NCBI GenBank assembly: GCA_963556495.2
Contig: OY747712.1
Coordinates: 26,900,235 to 26,964,234, forward strand
Reading direction: 5' to 3'
From: Valencia hispanica
Lineage: Eukaryota; Chordata; Actinopteri; Cyprinodontiformes; Valenciidae
DNA: 64,000 nucleotides
A program made the position numbers and the translations under genes. Below are positions 1-15,100 of the stretch, piece after piece (within the stretch, counting starts at the first letter, position 1; each line of letters opens with the position of its first letter). The notes beneath the pieces were generated by a model that ran no database searches, was not told the origin of the DNA, and was given only the letters and a program-made list of their open reading frames with translations.

Positions 1-182
1 CTGCTCAGCATCCTCCTCTGGGAATTCTCTGCCTGCTTTCTTAGCAGTTCTCTGCTTGGCAGACAGGGCTTTCTTCGACTTCCTGTGAGCTCCGATCTTC
101 TCTTCTAGAAACTTTTGCTGCATTTGAAGAAGTTGCTGAGTCTCCTGAAGCCACTCCTCGTACTGAGCCCTCTGAGGATTGT
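1..182 (-). CDS. kmt2c: kmt2c exon 42, cut by window edge: coiled coil (residues 3207-3267+)
   Basis: [20 protein letters not shown], then [20 protein letters not shown] and [20 protein letters not shown], almost identical to KMT2C and heptad-rich, so probably coiled coil. Acceptor TTAG at 183. The exon continues past position 1. Confidence 0.96.
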
Positions 183-3100
183 CTAAGGGAAGAAAGATGA
201 CTGTTTTCTTAGCAAACTTGACAGCATAAAAAACAAATATCTTTAAATTTACAGTCAGAACAGATCTTCTTAAAAAAATTTACTTTACAAAAGGAAAAGA
301 GTCTTTGGACAAACTTACTGACAAATCCTGGCCCAAAGTTCGGAGGATTTGGTCTTGGTACTTGGGTCAATTTGCCATCCTGAAACAAAGATTGACAAAG
401 ATGTTATTTATTATACTTATAACTCTAACAATTTTCTAAAGAAGTTGTCAAATGTTTATTACCGGTCCAACAACTTGTGGAGGGATTGGTGTGCTTTCAG
501 CACAAGGTGGCGCAGGACCGGGAGGGAATCTGTGAAACAGCATGGCCATAAAATGCTTGTCAATGTTTTCCTTTTTAGGGCTGGATAATGTAGTGTTATT
601 AAGCAGCTAGTGCTAATCATGGAATACCTCATTGTAAGAGCAACTTACAAAAAAATACATTTATTTCATCACTGAATTAAAAAAGAGAAACTTATTGCAT
701 AGATTGATTACACACAGATCATTTATTTCTGCACATTTTTATGACTGGTTTACAATAAATGAACACAAACTTTTGTTTCTTAGACAATCTGAATAAGACA
801 AAAAAATTGGGTTTTTAATACAGGAATGTTGCAGCCTACACATTTATTGGGAAAACTCCTGATAGCAGTCCAGCAGACAATCACTGACAACCTGCTCAAG
901 GATGGTAAGATGGTAACAATAGGGAATTGGCTGGCTGTTCACAGTGCTGTATCTATGCACATTAATGGAACGTTGAGTGAAAGGAAAAACTTTGGCAGAC
1001 AAAAGATGCACAAGCAAAAGGGATAGCTAGATCGTTTAAGGCAGGGATGTCCAAAATCCAGTCAAGAACCAGTGTCCAGCAGGTTTTACAAGTGTACTTG
1101 TTCCAACACTGTTGATTTAAATAGCTAAATTATGTCCTCAACACATCTTGGAAGATCTCCAGAGGTCTGGCAATGAACCAATAATTTGATTCAGGTGTGT
1201 TTACTTAGGGTGACATCTAAAACATGCAGGACACCGGCCCTTGGAGCCTGACTTTGGACACCACTACTTTAAGGCAGTGGTCCCCAAAGTTTTTTTCGCC
1301 AAGGACAGGTTTAAAATCAGACAATATTTTCACGGACTGGCCTTTAAGGTGTAGCGGATAAATGATAACGACGGTATAAAAACTGGTTATTTTTTAAATG
1401 ATAACAATAAACGTAAATCCAATGTGTATTCGCAGCTTTTTCTAACAGCGTCCTCCTAACACAGAGCAGACAACATAACACGACTAACATACACATCTAA
1501 CGCTCTCTGGTCGCCATGGTAACATTTAAACATACCTTTAATAATTCAAGATTTACCACAAAAACAAATACAAAGTGCATGAAAAATCTAACTCACCACA
1601 ACGCTGAATCAGTGAGAACCTTGCGCTTTTTCCTCTTTCCAAAGAAACGATTGAGAGACATTTGTTTTTTTATCCATCTTGCTAGCTCGTGGGATTAATT
1701 TTAGCGGCAACTATCACGTGATCAATACAAGCCTCTTGACATGTCAAAACTGAGATATTTAATGGGGATATCCGGTTATTTTTCAAAATAAAACAGCGGT
1801 CAGAATCAGATGATAAATGAAACGAAAATACTGGAAGTACCACATGACCCACGGCCCGGTACCGGGCCCCGGGGGTTACGGACCCCTGCTTTAAGGGAAT
1901 GAAAACCAAAGCTTGAACAAGCGTTTGGGAGACAAACAAAATGTGGACCAGAGCCACCGGATACAGACATACCCATATTGTGGGTTCTTAGAAAGGACTG
2001 GGCTGGTTCTTAGTAGGGGTGTGACGATAACAAAAGCTCACTACTGAGTTCAGGAGAACGAGACGGATGAGATTTTGATATTACTTTAAAGAAAACTTTA
2101 AATAATAAAGTTATGCCACAAAAAGGCATTTTTTCTGCATTTTTATTGATTTTGCAAAACTCAAACTGATGTCTTTCTTTCACTGATTTCATATCTCTTC
2201 AGACCATAGGGTAGTGCTTAAACTATACATAGTCTACAGTGCAACATTTCCCATTTCCCAGTTGCTATCGATAGCATGCATTGTAACTGATGTAACTCAA
2301 TGTACCCCTAGACGACCAGCCATCGGTTGTTATAGTGATGCTTTCTGCCTCCTTCAGGTCTGAATAACTTGCAGTTCTTACATATTGTTTGTATCTCATC
2401 TGCCACCATTTATCATTCCTACTGGAAACCCAAAATGCTGCCAAGCAAATGATTTAACGGAGATTGGGGCATCTTCTATTACAACTGTAACTGTCACTTA
2501 AATAATAAATATTGTGATGTTTTAATATTGTGAGATTTCATTACACCCCTGGTTCTTAGTCCTTCCTCAGTTGAAAGTTGCTAATAAATGAAACTAGCAT
2601 TGAGTGAATAGTATATAGATATAGTATATAGATACTTAACAGTAAGCCACCATTTCTATATTAAAATTCCCTTTTTAAACTGGTCTCAGCTTCTCACATT
2701 TTCTGAGGAACAAAATTTGGGATTTTTACTCAATTGTACAGAAAACTGTTGAATTATCTCACTCTGTGTAGTAAAATAGTTCACATTTTTTGAACTTCTT
2801 TAGCTCTTTAAAGACGTTTTAATCTACTGAGATGCACCTGTAGTTCTTTTGATTCCAATATGAATGTTACTTCTGTGTAATAATAGCGGTCTTTACCTGT
2901 TCATCACCATAGGTGGAATCCCCATGTTGTTCTGAACCATGACTTTATTGATACCTTTTAAGGCGACCATCTTGGCTTTCATAATGGGATCAGTGATTGC
3001 GTCAAAATCTGTCGAATACAAACAGTCAGATGTAATCACATATTATTGTGTCTAACATAGAGTCTAGAAGGGTCAGCCCAGAGACCTTACCAATGTTGGG

Positions 3101-6100
3101 GAAGAAGGCGTCACTGGAACGTTGTCGAATCATGGCTTGCATCTGACGCTGCTGCTGTTGCTCTTGCCTTTCCTGGTCAAGCAGGTCCTGCAACAGGAGT
3201 GGTTGCTCCTCCAGCAGAAGAGGACGCTGTTGCTGGCTGTGCTGACCCAAATTCTGGTTCAACGCATTTTGCTGGGCTTGGCTTAGACCAGTCTGGTCTA
3301 CTCCTGCAGCAAGTCCAACTTGTTGGTCTGCCCCAAAACCAGAAGCAGATAGTTGTCCTGCAGTGGTTGTGTCAGCTAGTGTTTGACTCACTGTAAGTGC
3401 AGCGGTATGCTGATTATCACTGACTGGGTTCTGTTGGGCCATGAGGTTACCTCCCTGACTGACGGACTCAATGATTGGATTTAATGACTGCTCCTCAGGC
3501 TGCTGTTTAATGAGTAAACTAGAAAGGACTGGGGTGGAGTCAGAGAGCACTCCCTGCTGGTTTGAGGGGTTTTCAGGTTGTTGCTGGTCTACCACTTCAG
3601 GTGGCCCCTGACAGTCTTTGACCTCCGTTTGAATTTCCTGATCTGGTGCCAAGGAATCAGAGCTGTGATTCCCAGTGACTTCCGGCTTAACTTCCGATGT
3701 GGATTGCTCACCTGTGGACTCTGACTTTGACAGAGAAGATGTTGAGCTAGATGAAGGCTCAGTTTCAGGGCTTGCACATTTAGGAAGGTCTGTAGCTTCA
3801 GTATTATCCTCCATGGGATCACTGAGATCCAGTTCTTCATTAAACATGTCTTTCTTGATATCATCCAAATCAGGGTCTGTGTATGCAATTATGTCAAATT
3901 TGCCGGATGTTAGAAAGTCATCAAGATGTAGGTCATTCGTCTCCAGGTCCAGGTCTTTGCCATCCTCTGAATCCAAATTTAGATTTTCTAAGTCAGCATC
4001 AACCAGATCTTTGACCTCCACATCCTCAAGATCTTTGACTGCTGAGTCTTCTGCATCCAGTTTCTCCTCCACAGCTTCGCTGTTAGTCACTGAAACAGCC
4101 TCAGACTGTCCAGCAGGGGGTGCAGAGAGGATGATGGATGATGTCATGTTCTGGGACTCATTTGAAGCAGGTTGGCTCATTGATCTCATTAGAGGAGCCT
4201 GCTTGATGGGACCTATTCCTGTCATCTGGGTTTGCTGATGAAGATTGTCCAAACTGGCAGACAGGTGTAAGTGGCCAGTCTGCCCGGTAAGCGGGTCCAC
4301 CATTTTAGACCCCTGATTAAGAGGGAACCTGGAGTCATGTGGTCCAGCAAAGCTCGGCAGCCTCGGACATTGGAGGTTAGGATCCATGCCTCCTTGCATG
4401 GCGCCGGGTGGAAATGGCATGCGCGGCCTGTTTTCTATTGCTCTGTGCCGCAGCTCAATGAAATGCTGACCCATTATGTTGTGTTGCTGCATAGGCACAC
4501 CGCGTGGTGGGCAATGGTGAGGCATACCCAAGGGGTTTCCTCCCACGCCTTTTGTCATTTCGGCAGGCATGGGCATTCTCATCTGTGGAGGGACGTTCTG
4601 CATTGGGTGCTCCCCTCTGAGGAAGAACTCTTGAGGGCCATGAGGTCCTAAAGTTGCAGGTGGAAATCCAAACCTAAAAAGGTTTAAACAATGGAAATGG
4701 TAAGCTTTGTATTGTGTGCTGAATTAAAAAAAAACATCTTGAATAATACAGAACTAAGTACAAAAATAAATTGCAAGTCAAACCTTGGTCCTTGATGTCT
4801 CAAATTAGGATCTCCAGGATGTGTTGCCCTCTGGATTTGCCCCTCATTAGGAAAACAGACTCGCTGATCTCCTGGAAAATTTCCTGGAAACCTTATTGGC
4901 CCTCTAATGGGTCCTTGTCCAGGATAGGGTGGAGGAGGCCTGTTGAACATTTCACCTTGTTGACCAGCGCCCTCGTGGAGCCAGGGTCGTGGTGTTCCTG
5001 GGGTTAAGGTGCCAGCAGGATCCCCTGGCCCCCTCTCCTGTCTGTTGGCAGTCCTCTGTTGCTGCTGCTTGAGGATTAGCTCTCTGATTCTTTGTCGCTT
5101 CAGAACAGAGAAAATTAAAAAAGGATTATTAGGACAATAATGTTCAAAAGATTTATTAATGCTTATATAGTCCTGGTATTTACTATACAGTACTACCATA
5201 GCCTATTGCGAATATTTTTCCCCACAATAAAAATTCTTATCTGGTAAGGCCAAGCAGAATAGGCAGCTAAAAAGACCTAACAGACAAAACATACATTAAG
5301 AAAAGAAATACATTTTAACCGTTGATTTAAATAAAAAAAATTGTGATGATTTGTTAGCACCCCGACAACGAAATGTAAAAATGTAACAATCTCACCTGAA
5401 ACTTTAAGAAAAATTCAACTTTTAATATGAGAACATTTATTCAGTGCAGAAAACAATATGTACTCAGACAAATGCTTATACCCCAAAACAGATTTTTTTA
5501 ATTCCACCATAACCAACTAGAAGTTCCTAAATAAAAAGCAGGTGAACTTGAAACAAGAATCCACGGCTTTCTGGTTGTCAGGGGGGTAAGAAAGTGACAT
5601 GTCAGAGGGTTATTTCTTTAAGCCAGTAACCATAAGACAGGATGAAGACCCATCAAAAATCTACAAACTCACTCTTTAAGTATTGCAGCTAAAAGGGGCC
5701 TCTTTGGGGGGGTCACCAAGTCTCCGTAACAACTTTTAAACGACAGTTACACGCCAACCAGTTGTTTGCGTGTAATGCCAGAAGAAGGCATTTCCTGTCT
5801 TACCATCACTAGTGTAAAGGTGTGGAGTTTGTTAAACTCTACTGGGATTTACCGTAAAAGAAGAGAACATGATGGAGCTTTTCATGAACAAACACTCCAG
5901 CTGTGCTTGGTTTGAAATAAAGGAAGTAGAAAAGCACCTCATGCCCATTGTTAAGTATGGTGGAAAGCCAGTGTTTTTGTGAGACTTTTTCCCTTCCTAA
6001 AAAGGTCCAGGAACATTTATTAGAATGCATAATAATAATTTTAAAAAATGAAGGTGTTCTCTGCCACAAAGCCTAAAAATTTGTGACTGGGTCTTTCAAC

Positions 6101-9100
6101 AGAGTAATGATCCAAAACAAGACAGACATCATTCATCAGACACACAATCAACCTTCTTCCAACATATCATAGTTCCTGACTGAGTCAAAGATTCCTCTTT
6201 GCGTGTCCCATCTTGTGAACCGTTAAAGCAGAAGTATATCTGCTGTCTTATGACCAAAAGAGGGTTGCACAAAGTACATAGAGCTAGGCATGGGCCGGTT
6301 ACCGGTTTCAAGCTATGCCGCGGTATGAAAAAGTCAAGGTTTCAAAACCACTAACATTTTCTGTCATACCGCCCCTGCGGTATAAGCGTTTTTTGTTTTT
6401 TTTCATGTGTGTCTCATCGGGGAGAAAGTAAAGATCCCTCATGAAGCTGCAGCGTAAAACGCAATCCCTTTTTTTAAAGATAATGGTAACTAGCATGCTA
6501 ATGATGATTTATCTTAGCATGCTAGTTAGTTACCATGTCTGCCTCACTAAAAAGTGTTTTTGACTTAAAAAAAAAAAAACCAGACATTCAAAATACACAT
6601 TTTAGAGCTGTAATCATAATACCGTGATATTTTTGCCTACGGTTATCATACCGTCAGAGTCTCATACCGGCCCATGCCTACATAGAGCATAACTAATAAT
6701 TGTTGCAATTGTGGGATTTCACTAAAACACTATTATTAATAAGTGATTAATCATTGCACTTATGCAACTGCAATGAAAGATTCTATTTTAAGGCTTTACC
6801 GCAGCTTTACCAAAGGTGCTATAATCCATGATAAACCCATAATATTCTCCAAGTAAAACTATTATGAAACTGACCATGTAAGCTGCATGGTAAAAGAGAA
6901 TCAAAGATACAACCACTTTTCACTGCTGTAGAATCATCTGATCAAGCCTGAATTAGATAAATTAGATAACTCCACAACAATAGGAGCTGGTTTTCTGCAT
7001 GTGTGATAAAAGTAAAAAAAAGAAGTACTTTTCTGGTGGGTTTCAGTTTTGGGGTACCTGTTTCAGTCTCTCCTCCGTCTCAGCGAGAGCAACACCTTGT
7101 GCATCAGAAGATGAGGCAGGCATTTGTGGGTTGTTTGGCATTTGGATGGGATCCTGAGGCCCCACTCCGTTGTTCCCCATAGTTGTCTGATCTTTTATTT
7201 CCATTTTCTCTGTTAGCTGTGGACAAGGCGCCATGGGCACTTGTTCAAATGGGTCATGCCCAGGAGTCTGACTGGGTCTTGTGGAAGGTGATTGGCCAAA
7301 TCCGTCTTCTGAAACTCCAGGGTGTTTTGGGGGGAGAGAGTCTGGATGGGGGAACTGCTCTTGAAGCCTGGTTTGATGCGGCGAAAAGAGGTCTTGACCT
7401 ACTCCTGGTCCTGGCCTTACCATAGGTCTGGTATGCACGACGGAACCAGGCCTTGGGGTCCCTGGAGGTTGGGCATAGGGGTCATTAACCATTGTTCTGT
7501 GTGTCCCTGGCTGTGAAAACATGTCATTACCTCCTATCCTAGATGGCCCAGGTGTACTAGGAAATGAGTCTACTGGCCCCCTTTGACTACCTGGTGACTT
7601 AGAGAATCTTTCTCCCACAGAGGGTCGTGGAGTACCTGGTGGATGACCAAAAGGATCCATTGAGTGGGAAGGGGACATTCGTTGTCCAAGGTGGGACTTA
7701 TGGGCAAACTGGTTCATCCCACTGGGGCGAGGAGTAGCAGGAGGCTGTGAGTAGGGATCTGAGGACGGACTAGATGAGTTTGATGACGGACCGTAGTTGT
7801 CATGTGGACGGGGGGTGCCTGGTGGTCGAGCATAGGATTCAAAAGATGGTCGAGGTGGAATGTTGTATTCATTTATTGATCGCTGGTTTCCTGCAGGCTG
7901 GGAAAAAGGGTCAGGACCTGGCTTGTTGGGACCAGGGGGCTGGGCAAAGGGGTCATATGTGAAATGATCTGGCCTGGGAGTGGATGGTGCGTGCGCGTAG
8001 GGATTTCTAGACATTTGAGGAACTGGTCCTGACTGAGAAAATGAGTGCCCCTGAGGGTGATGCTGACCCATTCTAGGTGGACTGGTGAAACTGTCATTTG
8101 CTGATGGTCTTGGGGTGTGCGGAGGATGTGCATAGGGGTCATTTGGTTGATTTTGGGAGAATCTGTCAGTGGGATGTTGACCTGGTCGGTTGAAGGCATC
8201 TTGAGCCTGAGGAGGAGGCATTGGTGTTTTAAAGAGAGGAACAGATCCTGATTCATTACTTCCAGGTATTGGTGCAATTAGAGGCCTTGAGTAAGGGTCA
8301 GACAAAATCATCCTGTTCTGGGTCATGCGTTGATACGCATCATTTCTTATCATGGGCCTTGAGTATGGGTCTCTGCCAGGAGAACCCATAGGGGATCTTC
8401 CTTGAGCTGCTTGACTCCCCCTGGGTGGCCCTATTGGCTTCAGAAAAGAATCAATTTCCCCCGTTGGTCTTGGTGTGTCAGGAGGTTTGGCATAAGGGTC
8501 ATTGCACACTGATGTGGGAGAGCCAAATGATTCATGTGCCGGAGAGGGTCTGCCTCGGTCTTGCGGCTCCGTCAAAGAGGTGGGCGATTTACCAGACTCC
8601 ACAGACATTCTGCGACATGCATTTGGTCCGAGAGGCGGTGGTCTTGGGGTACCAACCATTTTGGCATATGGGTCCCATGGAGAAGATGGTCCGGAACCAG
8701 AGGAACCTGGTGAGAACACTTGTGGAGACTGAGGCTGGGACGATGGACCCGATGGAGGGGGAGGGGGTGGTCGCACAAAAACATCCTCTGAAGGACAAGA
8801 TGTTGGAGTTGCTTGTAGTGGCCTTGCAAAGGTTTCTTTTGAGTTTAACTGCTGCATCGGGGAGGAGCTGCCATTACTGGGCTGAGAAGCTGGACTCTGG
8901 TTACCACTGTTGGTACCATCACCCTCTGATTGACTGGTTGTCTGTTGTTGATTCTGCTGTTGTTGCTGCTGGAGTTGCTCGTTTTTAACTTGCTCCAATT
9001 TCTGAGTGGCTTCAATCTTGGCCTGTTGTTTGCTTTTCTGCCTCATTTGCTGTCAAGACAGAACACAGAAAAAGAGAGAGACAGAGAGATTAGATATCAA

Positions 9101-12100
9101 CAAAGATGCAGAATTTATTCTCATGCCAAGAATGAACTGGACCTACTAACCACCAATGTCATCACGGTTAATGCGAAGGATAGTGCAGTTGTTTAGGAAG
9201 CGTTAATAAACGACCACTTCTTAGCTGTCTTTATATAAAGTGGACCTGGCGCTGCATTCTCTGACTTCATTGCATACACTCTTACCTGTCTAAACTTCCA
9301 CTCTTGTTCATGCTCTGACTCTTTTGGTTTCAAAGGGTCTTTAAAGAGGAGATCTGTGTCTAGTGGTATGTTGGGATCAAACACCTCAGGGGGATGTTGC
9401 TGCGGATGGTGCCTCTTCACCGTCTCATTCGACATCTGGACTTTGTTGATGCGCAGGGCTGCTCGGTTATCTCTTGCCTTTTGCTAAACACCAAAATCAA
9501 TCACAATGACAAATACAGAAGTCACATAAGTATTTCATAGCTATGGGTCTGTGACAAAACAAACTATGCCCTGGACAAAAAAATTGTAAATTGTACATAA
9601 ATTAAACCATGATGAACTCAGTAAAAGTGTTAAAGCAGGTTTCAGTGTTTTACAGTAGTAATTTTAGATATTTCAAGTCCTTAATAAATTGTTCTTTACC
9701 TAAAAAGAAAAAAGGTGTTTAATGAAGACTGGGTAAATTAGGTTTTGTAGCACCAAACCAGGCTTTTTTATAAAAAAAAACAAAAACAAGAATTGCAGAC
9801 ACTGGATTACCTTTGCTACTCTGATAGACATGCATTTTCCATCAGAAAATTATAAACACTGCTTCAAGCAAAGGCTAGCTGTATCAAAGTGTTGGCATTT
9901 TCCCCCCTGCCTACTTCCATTTTGCGCCTATAACCAAACCGCTATGTACTTGACCATTGTACATCAGTTTGTCTATCTGGGTTGTTCTAATTTTGTCAAC
10001 TCATTGAACTAATCACAAATATGCTTCATATCTTATACTCAACTGTATATTATTTTTCTCATATTTTCATATAAACACATTACCAATGATATAGTTCAGA
10101 TTCCTATTATCAGCAGGCTTTAATAAAATAAGCAGGATTATGACACCAAATTAAACCAACATAGCTAAGGGACATCCTTTTGGCAGGCATAATTCAATAG
10201 ACTTCTATACCACATCCTCTTATTGTAAACCACACCAGAGCATTTAACAGCCCATGGGGCCATATCCTGCCGTAAGATATCCTGGACAGGTCCTTGGTGG
10301 ACGAAAGCATATCCAAAATTAAATGCTTTTAAAGAGTGAATTCGGTACGCAAATCCTAACACTACTTGTTTTGAGAAAAGAGGCTTATTTTGGAGCCAAG
10401 TGACGCAGCTTCTCTGTTTGGGTTGCTACATAAACACCCTAGTGCATAGACCACTCTCCATTCATACAAAAAAATAACGATTAATGTGGGGGTTTTAACA
10501 GTATATGAACTTTTAAGTACGGGCTGGACAATATATCCCAAAACTGCAATGTGCATTAATATATTGTAAACGACTGCTTAGAATTTTTTTTTTTTATTGG
10601 TAGTTATCTTGAATTCACTCTTTGCATGCAATATGTCCAGCCTGTTGCACACACCTGACATAGATGTCATAGTGCCCAATAAGCTAAAACTGACAGTGTT
10701 GGAAGATGTAACATCAAAATCCAATTCCCTCATGCCAAGCAGCCCTTCTTTTAGGTTAGAGTGCTTTATTTACCTAAGTTAAAGGTCACATCTCTCCACT
10801 TGTGGAGAAATGACTGCTGTTCTCACAATTGTAGCTTGAATGGACATTTTAAACTGAACATAAAGTTAAATACGAGCATTAGTACACATTTTATTTTTTA
10901 ACAATTGTTTTCTAAAAGATACTTATTTAAAGTTTGATAAAATAGTGGGAAACAATAGCTGACATAAAGTCCAACTGCATTTTATTGCTCAGTAGCAAAG
11001 ATGACAGATACCAATAGCTGATAAAAAAGGAAAGGTAATCGCCCTTTCTCTGCCTGAAACTATGGCAGGAGGTGTTTACATGCAGGCATCAAGAGAGTGT
11101 CCTGCATGTTTTGGATGGGTATTTTATTCAATACACTTGGGTCAAATTAATGGTCCATTAAGAGACCTTTCCAGAATTTTTTCAGTAATTTAAATCTGCT
11201 GTGTTAGAGCATAGTTTAATCTAAAATATGCAGGAAACTGACTCTTGAGTACTGGAGCTGTACATGCTTAGAGTAAATGTAAGATTAAAGAAATGCACTT
11301 TTAATAATCAGCTATAAACGTGGAAATGAAACAACCACTTAAACCCAAACTTTAAAAGTCTCAAATAGTGACGGTAAATGCACTAAATAATGCACAATCT
11401 TAAAACAAACGGCATGATGATGCAAAACAACCAAGGTAAACTTTTCCAAAAATATTCCAACAATTTACTTTTGCTGAAGCTCAATGGTTTTATTGTCCTC
11501 TACTAAAGTAAGTAGTCTAAAAGGTTTGAGGCAAGGATTATCCACTGCACTGGCAAAAAGCAGTAGGCCAGACACAGCAGTCTGAGCGATCTTACCACAT
11601 ATGGGGCCCTGTCTTGTGAGCTAGCTTTCCTCCAAAGTTTAGCAATTTGCTTTACTCTTGTAGACCAATCTGTTGGGAGAAAATACAATGTTGTTATCTC
11701 AGTGAGTATTTTTATACTGTGCAACTAAAATGATGCGACAGCAACAAAATAAAAGCTAAAATATAAGAAAACAATATTGAAATGAAAACAGAAAGAAATA
11801 CAATCTGAAAAGATAAATTAAATCATTTGAACAAACTACCAACCCGGATATTCTTCTTTAAGGTTGGGGAAATTAATATTTGTATATAGAACAGGTGCGA
11901 CAGTGGCAAGCTCCCCAAGCGTTTCCTCCTTTTCCCACTTGAGTGTGCTCCTTTGGGCGTTTGACATGGCTTCAGTTTCCCCGTCAGGCAAAGACCCAGG
12001 AGGTGCAGGGCCAATGGTAGAAGTTGGCCATGGACCTACTGCCTCCCTCGCCATCTGATTAAATTTATGATCCCTGTAACAAAAGAAACCACAGCTCAAG

Positions 12101-15100
12101 AAATAGAATTGTATATCAGAGACAACAAATTACATCCTTAGGAGTTTTATTAACAGTAAGCAGTGCGTTACCTTGGATTGTCAGTGAAAGGCATACGGTT
12201 CAGAGGGGAGAAGTTTTCCGGGATGCAAGGTCCTGATGCTGGATTTGCAGGGAAGCGTGGGTTTGGTCCCCTCATACCATTGATCATTGGCATCCTTGGA
12301 AACATTGGGTTTCCTACGTGCATAACATAAAACACAAATATGAACCATTGAATTTTTTTAAACTTAATGTTATGCTTATATGCAAGTAGTACAAGATGAC
12401 TGACTAATGTACCTGGACTAGGATGAGGCATACCAGCACCAGGTGTAGCAGAGTGGGGCCCTGGGACCTGGGGGTGAGGCACCTGTGGTGGAGGTGGTTG
12501 GCTTGTGCTTGGGCTAAGGACTGCAGTGAAGAGATCTTCCACATCCTTGCCCTCCAGCTCTGTAACAGTGTGGTAAACATAAAGAATATATTTAATACAT
12601 AATCAAGTATAATTATTACATTATTCGAACTAATTATCTACTTTGTGTAAAATAATCAACTAGAAATATATTAAATAGATTTTCATGGATCATTTTCCTT
12701 GCTAAATACTGAATTGCACATGTAGGTAGGCAAAAATGTTCAAAAGTTACAAACCTGGAATTTTGTAAAATTTGCTGAGAATTGATTCTGAAAAACAAAC
12801 AAAAATCATAAGACATCATTATTTGATTTTACACAGAAAACTCATAAGTGTTTTTTCTTTTCTTTTTTAATAATAATCCTCTCCACCGTCGCTACATGCT
12901 TGCTCAGTATGAGGGATTGCTGAAGGATTGCTGTGGTTGGAAAGTCTGCATCAACGGGGCCCAACCTCACGCCAATTACTGACGCAATCTGCTGGGATTC
13001 CTTAAATAGGAAACTTTTTAACTGATTGGAATGTTTGTATAAATGTATTGAAATGACTTCTTGTTAAGTCCCTTGAGATGACATCTGTTGTGAATTGGCG
13101 CTATATAAATATACTGAACTGAATAAAAAGTCAACTTTCAGCACAAAAAACCCAAAACATTTAGGATCAAAGAAATTGTACTCGAGGAACTGTGGAGTTT
13201 TCCACATAAATGTTTCTACATTATTCGTCTCTCTCTACCACCGGTCTCTCAAAACAAAGGCTAAAAAAAGTCAGCTCACAGCTGAGAAATCTACCACTGC
13301 TCCAGTACTGATTGATATAGATCCAAATCTATTATTTGGTAGGTGAAGAAATGCAAGACAATGCCCATCTTATCAGTCTCCTTCAAATAGGTCTAACATC
13401 TGAGACTGATATATGCAAAAATTAATAAGGACTAATAACTACACTCTGTTGCCTGCCAGTGTAAGTCCTTCGTATATTTGACTATAGAAAATAAAATTAG
13501 TGCGAAATATTCTTTAGGCCACACAAATAATTTTACAGGTCAAACTACTGGAGGCAGTCCATTATGCTTTGTCTCCACACTACAGAAACTCTGGCTCTCA
13601 GTACACAATACATGACCTTTACAGGCTTTTTTTTTAAAGAGACACAGCCTCTATTCTCAGTTCAGAATTGAAACTTTCCTGGTTGAAGAGTAACCAGATC
13701 TGAGTGAGGTTTACTAGTGACAAGAATTGAGCAACTTCTAGGTTCACTAGCCCTGACTGGTGACTGGCTAGTCCAAAACTAAAAACTTTATTTTTTTCTG
13801 AATATTGAATATGCAATGCAGAGCACTACCAGGTTATGCTGGAAGCAATCTTTGGTGTAGACATTGTTACAGAGTAAACAAAACAAAAAAAGACAAACTT
13901 GGCTATTCTCTGTATTAGTAAGGTTTTTTTACAGACAAGATGTCTCAGTTTCATTCAGGCTGCAAGACCAAGAGCAGATAAGAGGTTTGAATAGAAAAAC
14001 CTGAAAATCTTGCTTTGTCTTTTCCTTTCAACCTTTTAACCTCTATCTGTCATGAAATACGCTGGATTTGAAAATGCAGGCAGGCTTTATGAAATTTCAG
14101 TCAAGTTAAGGATCTACACGGTCTAGAATATACATACTAAAACAGCTGTGTTTGAATAATATTGTTATGGTTGGTTTAGTGATTATATTGATGCTGTCAT
14201 TTAAAAATGCCGAATTCAAAAAAATTTCTGCGTCTTTAAATGACAATAAAAGCCTGTTTTCTAGCTATAGCTCTGATAATCAGCAGTTTGACATCATCTC
14301 TTCTCCTAATATAAAGTATTAATGACTGCTCACCTCAAAAAGAATAGATACATGTTTTAATACTTTTCTATTTTGTACCTATACTGAAATCAGAATCACC
14401 TAAAATGGTCAGTAGGTCAAAGCTTAAGAAAAAACAACTGAGGATCGAAAACATTTCTTTGAATCTCTTAGCTATTTTTGAAAAAGAAATGCTGTTCTTT
14501 AAATTCATTAAGTGCCTGCACATTAAGCAACCTTCTTATTTCATTTGGTCATTTCTGATTCGAGAAAGAAGAAAAAAAACTTTAATGTAAGCTTTCTTTC
14601 ATGAAACTTCCCAATTTTTATAGAGCCTTTCCAGGTATTAAGTATGAAAGCATCTTTTTTTTTTCTCTTGCTTTATTGTGTATCATGTGTAATGTGTGTT
14701 TCTTTTATGTGTTTCTTTTAAATCACCAAATCATGTAAAGCACCTTGAATTACCCTGCTGTTGAAAGTGTGCTATACAAATAAAATTGCCTTGCCTTGCC
14801 TTAATGAAGAGGCACTGCACATGTAAATTAACACATGCTGATTTTTTTTTTTTATATTACAAATTTATCACAAATTTATCAGAACAAAAAATCCTTGATT
14901 AGATTACTAAATTGATTATGAGTTTGATGCTGAAGGTTTCTGTGTACACACTGACCATCAGTGACCATCTTGTCTAGCTCTGGGCTAAGAATGCCGTCCA
15001 GGGGTTCCTCTGGTATTGTTCGAGGTGTCCTTCGGCCAGTCTGAGACTGGGGCGCTACTGGGGAGCCGTCTGCAAGCAGCCCGATGTCCAGTCCAGCTGT

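Larger units (their letters stand above)
530..2896 (-). other. kmt2c intron 39, built largely of transposable elements
   Basis: About 1.6 kb of this 2367-nt intron is assignable to mobile DNA: a Tc1 fragment, a small MITE and two hAT-type elements (listed separately). The rest, 2560-2896 and 530-825, is AT-rich with nothing recognised. Confidence 0.75.
12788..14955 (-). other. kmt2c intron 29
   Basis: 2.2-kb AT-rich intron with two retrotransposon 3' tails near 13030 and 14700. The remainder shows no recognisable feature. Confidence 0.65.

Noticed and set aside
3675..4238. 187-codon open frame on the plus strand
   Set aside because: Antisense shadow of kmt2c exon 38; Ser-rich from reverse-complemented Asp/Leu codons, no start context or homology.
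5839..6069. Tc1-like fragment on the minus strand in intron 36
   Set aside because: Resemblance to Tc1 transposase wording is faint and no termini are visible.
8425..8988. 187-codon open frame on the plus strand
   Set aside because: Antisense shadow of the repeat-rich exon 36.
10517..10646. MITE with ggctggaca/tgtccagcc inverted ends
   Set aside because: Inverted match is short and no target duplication was found.
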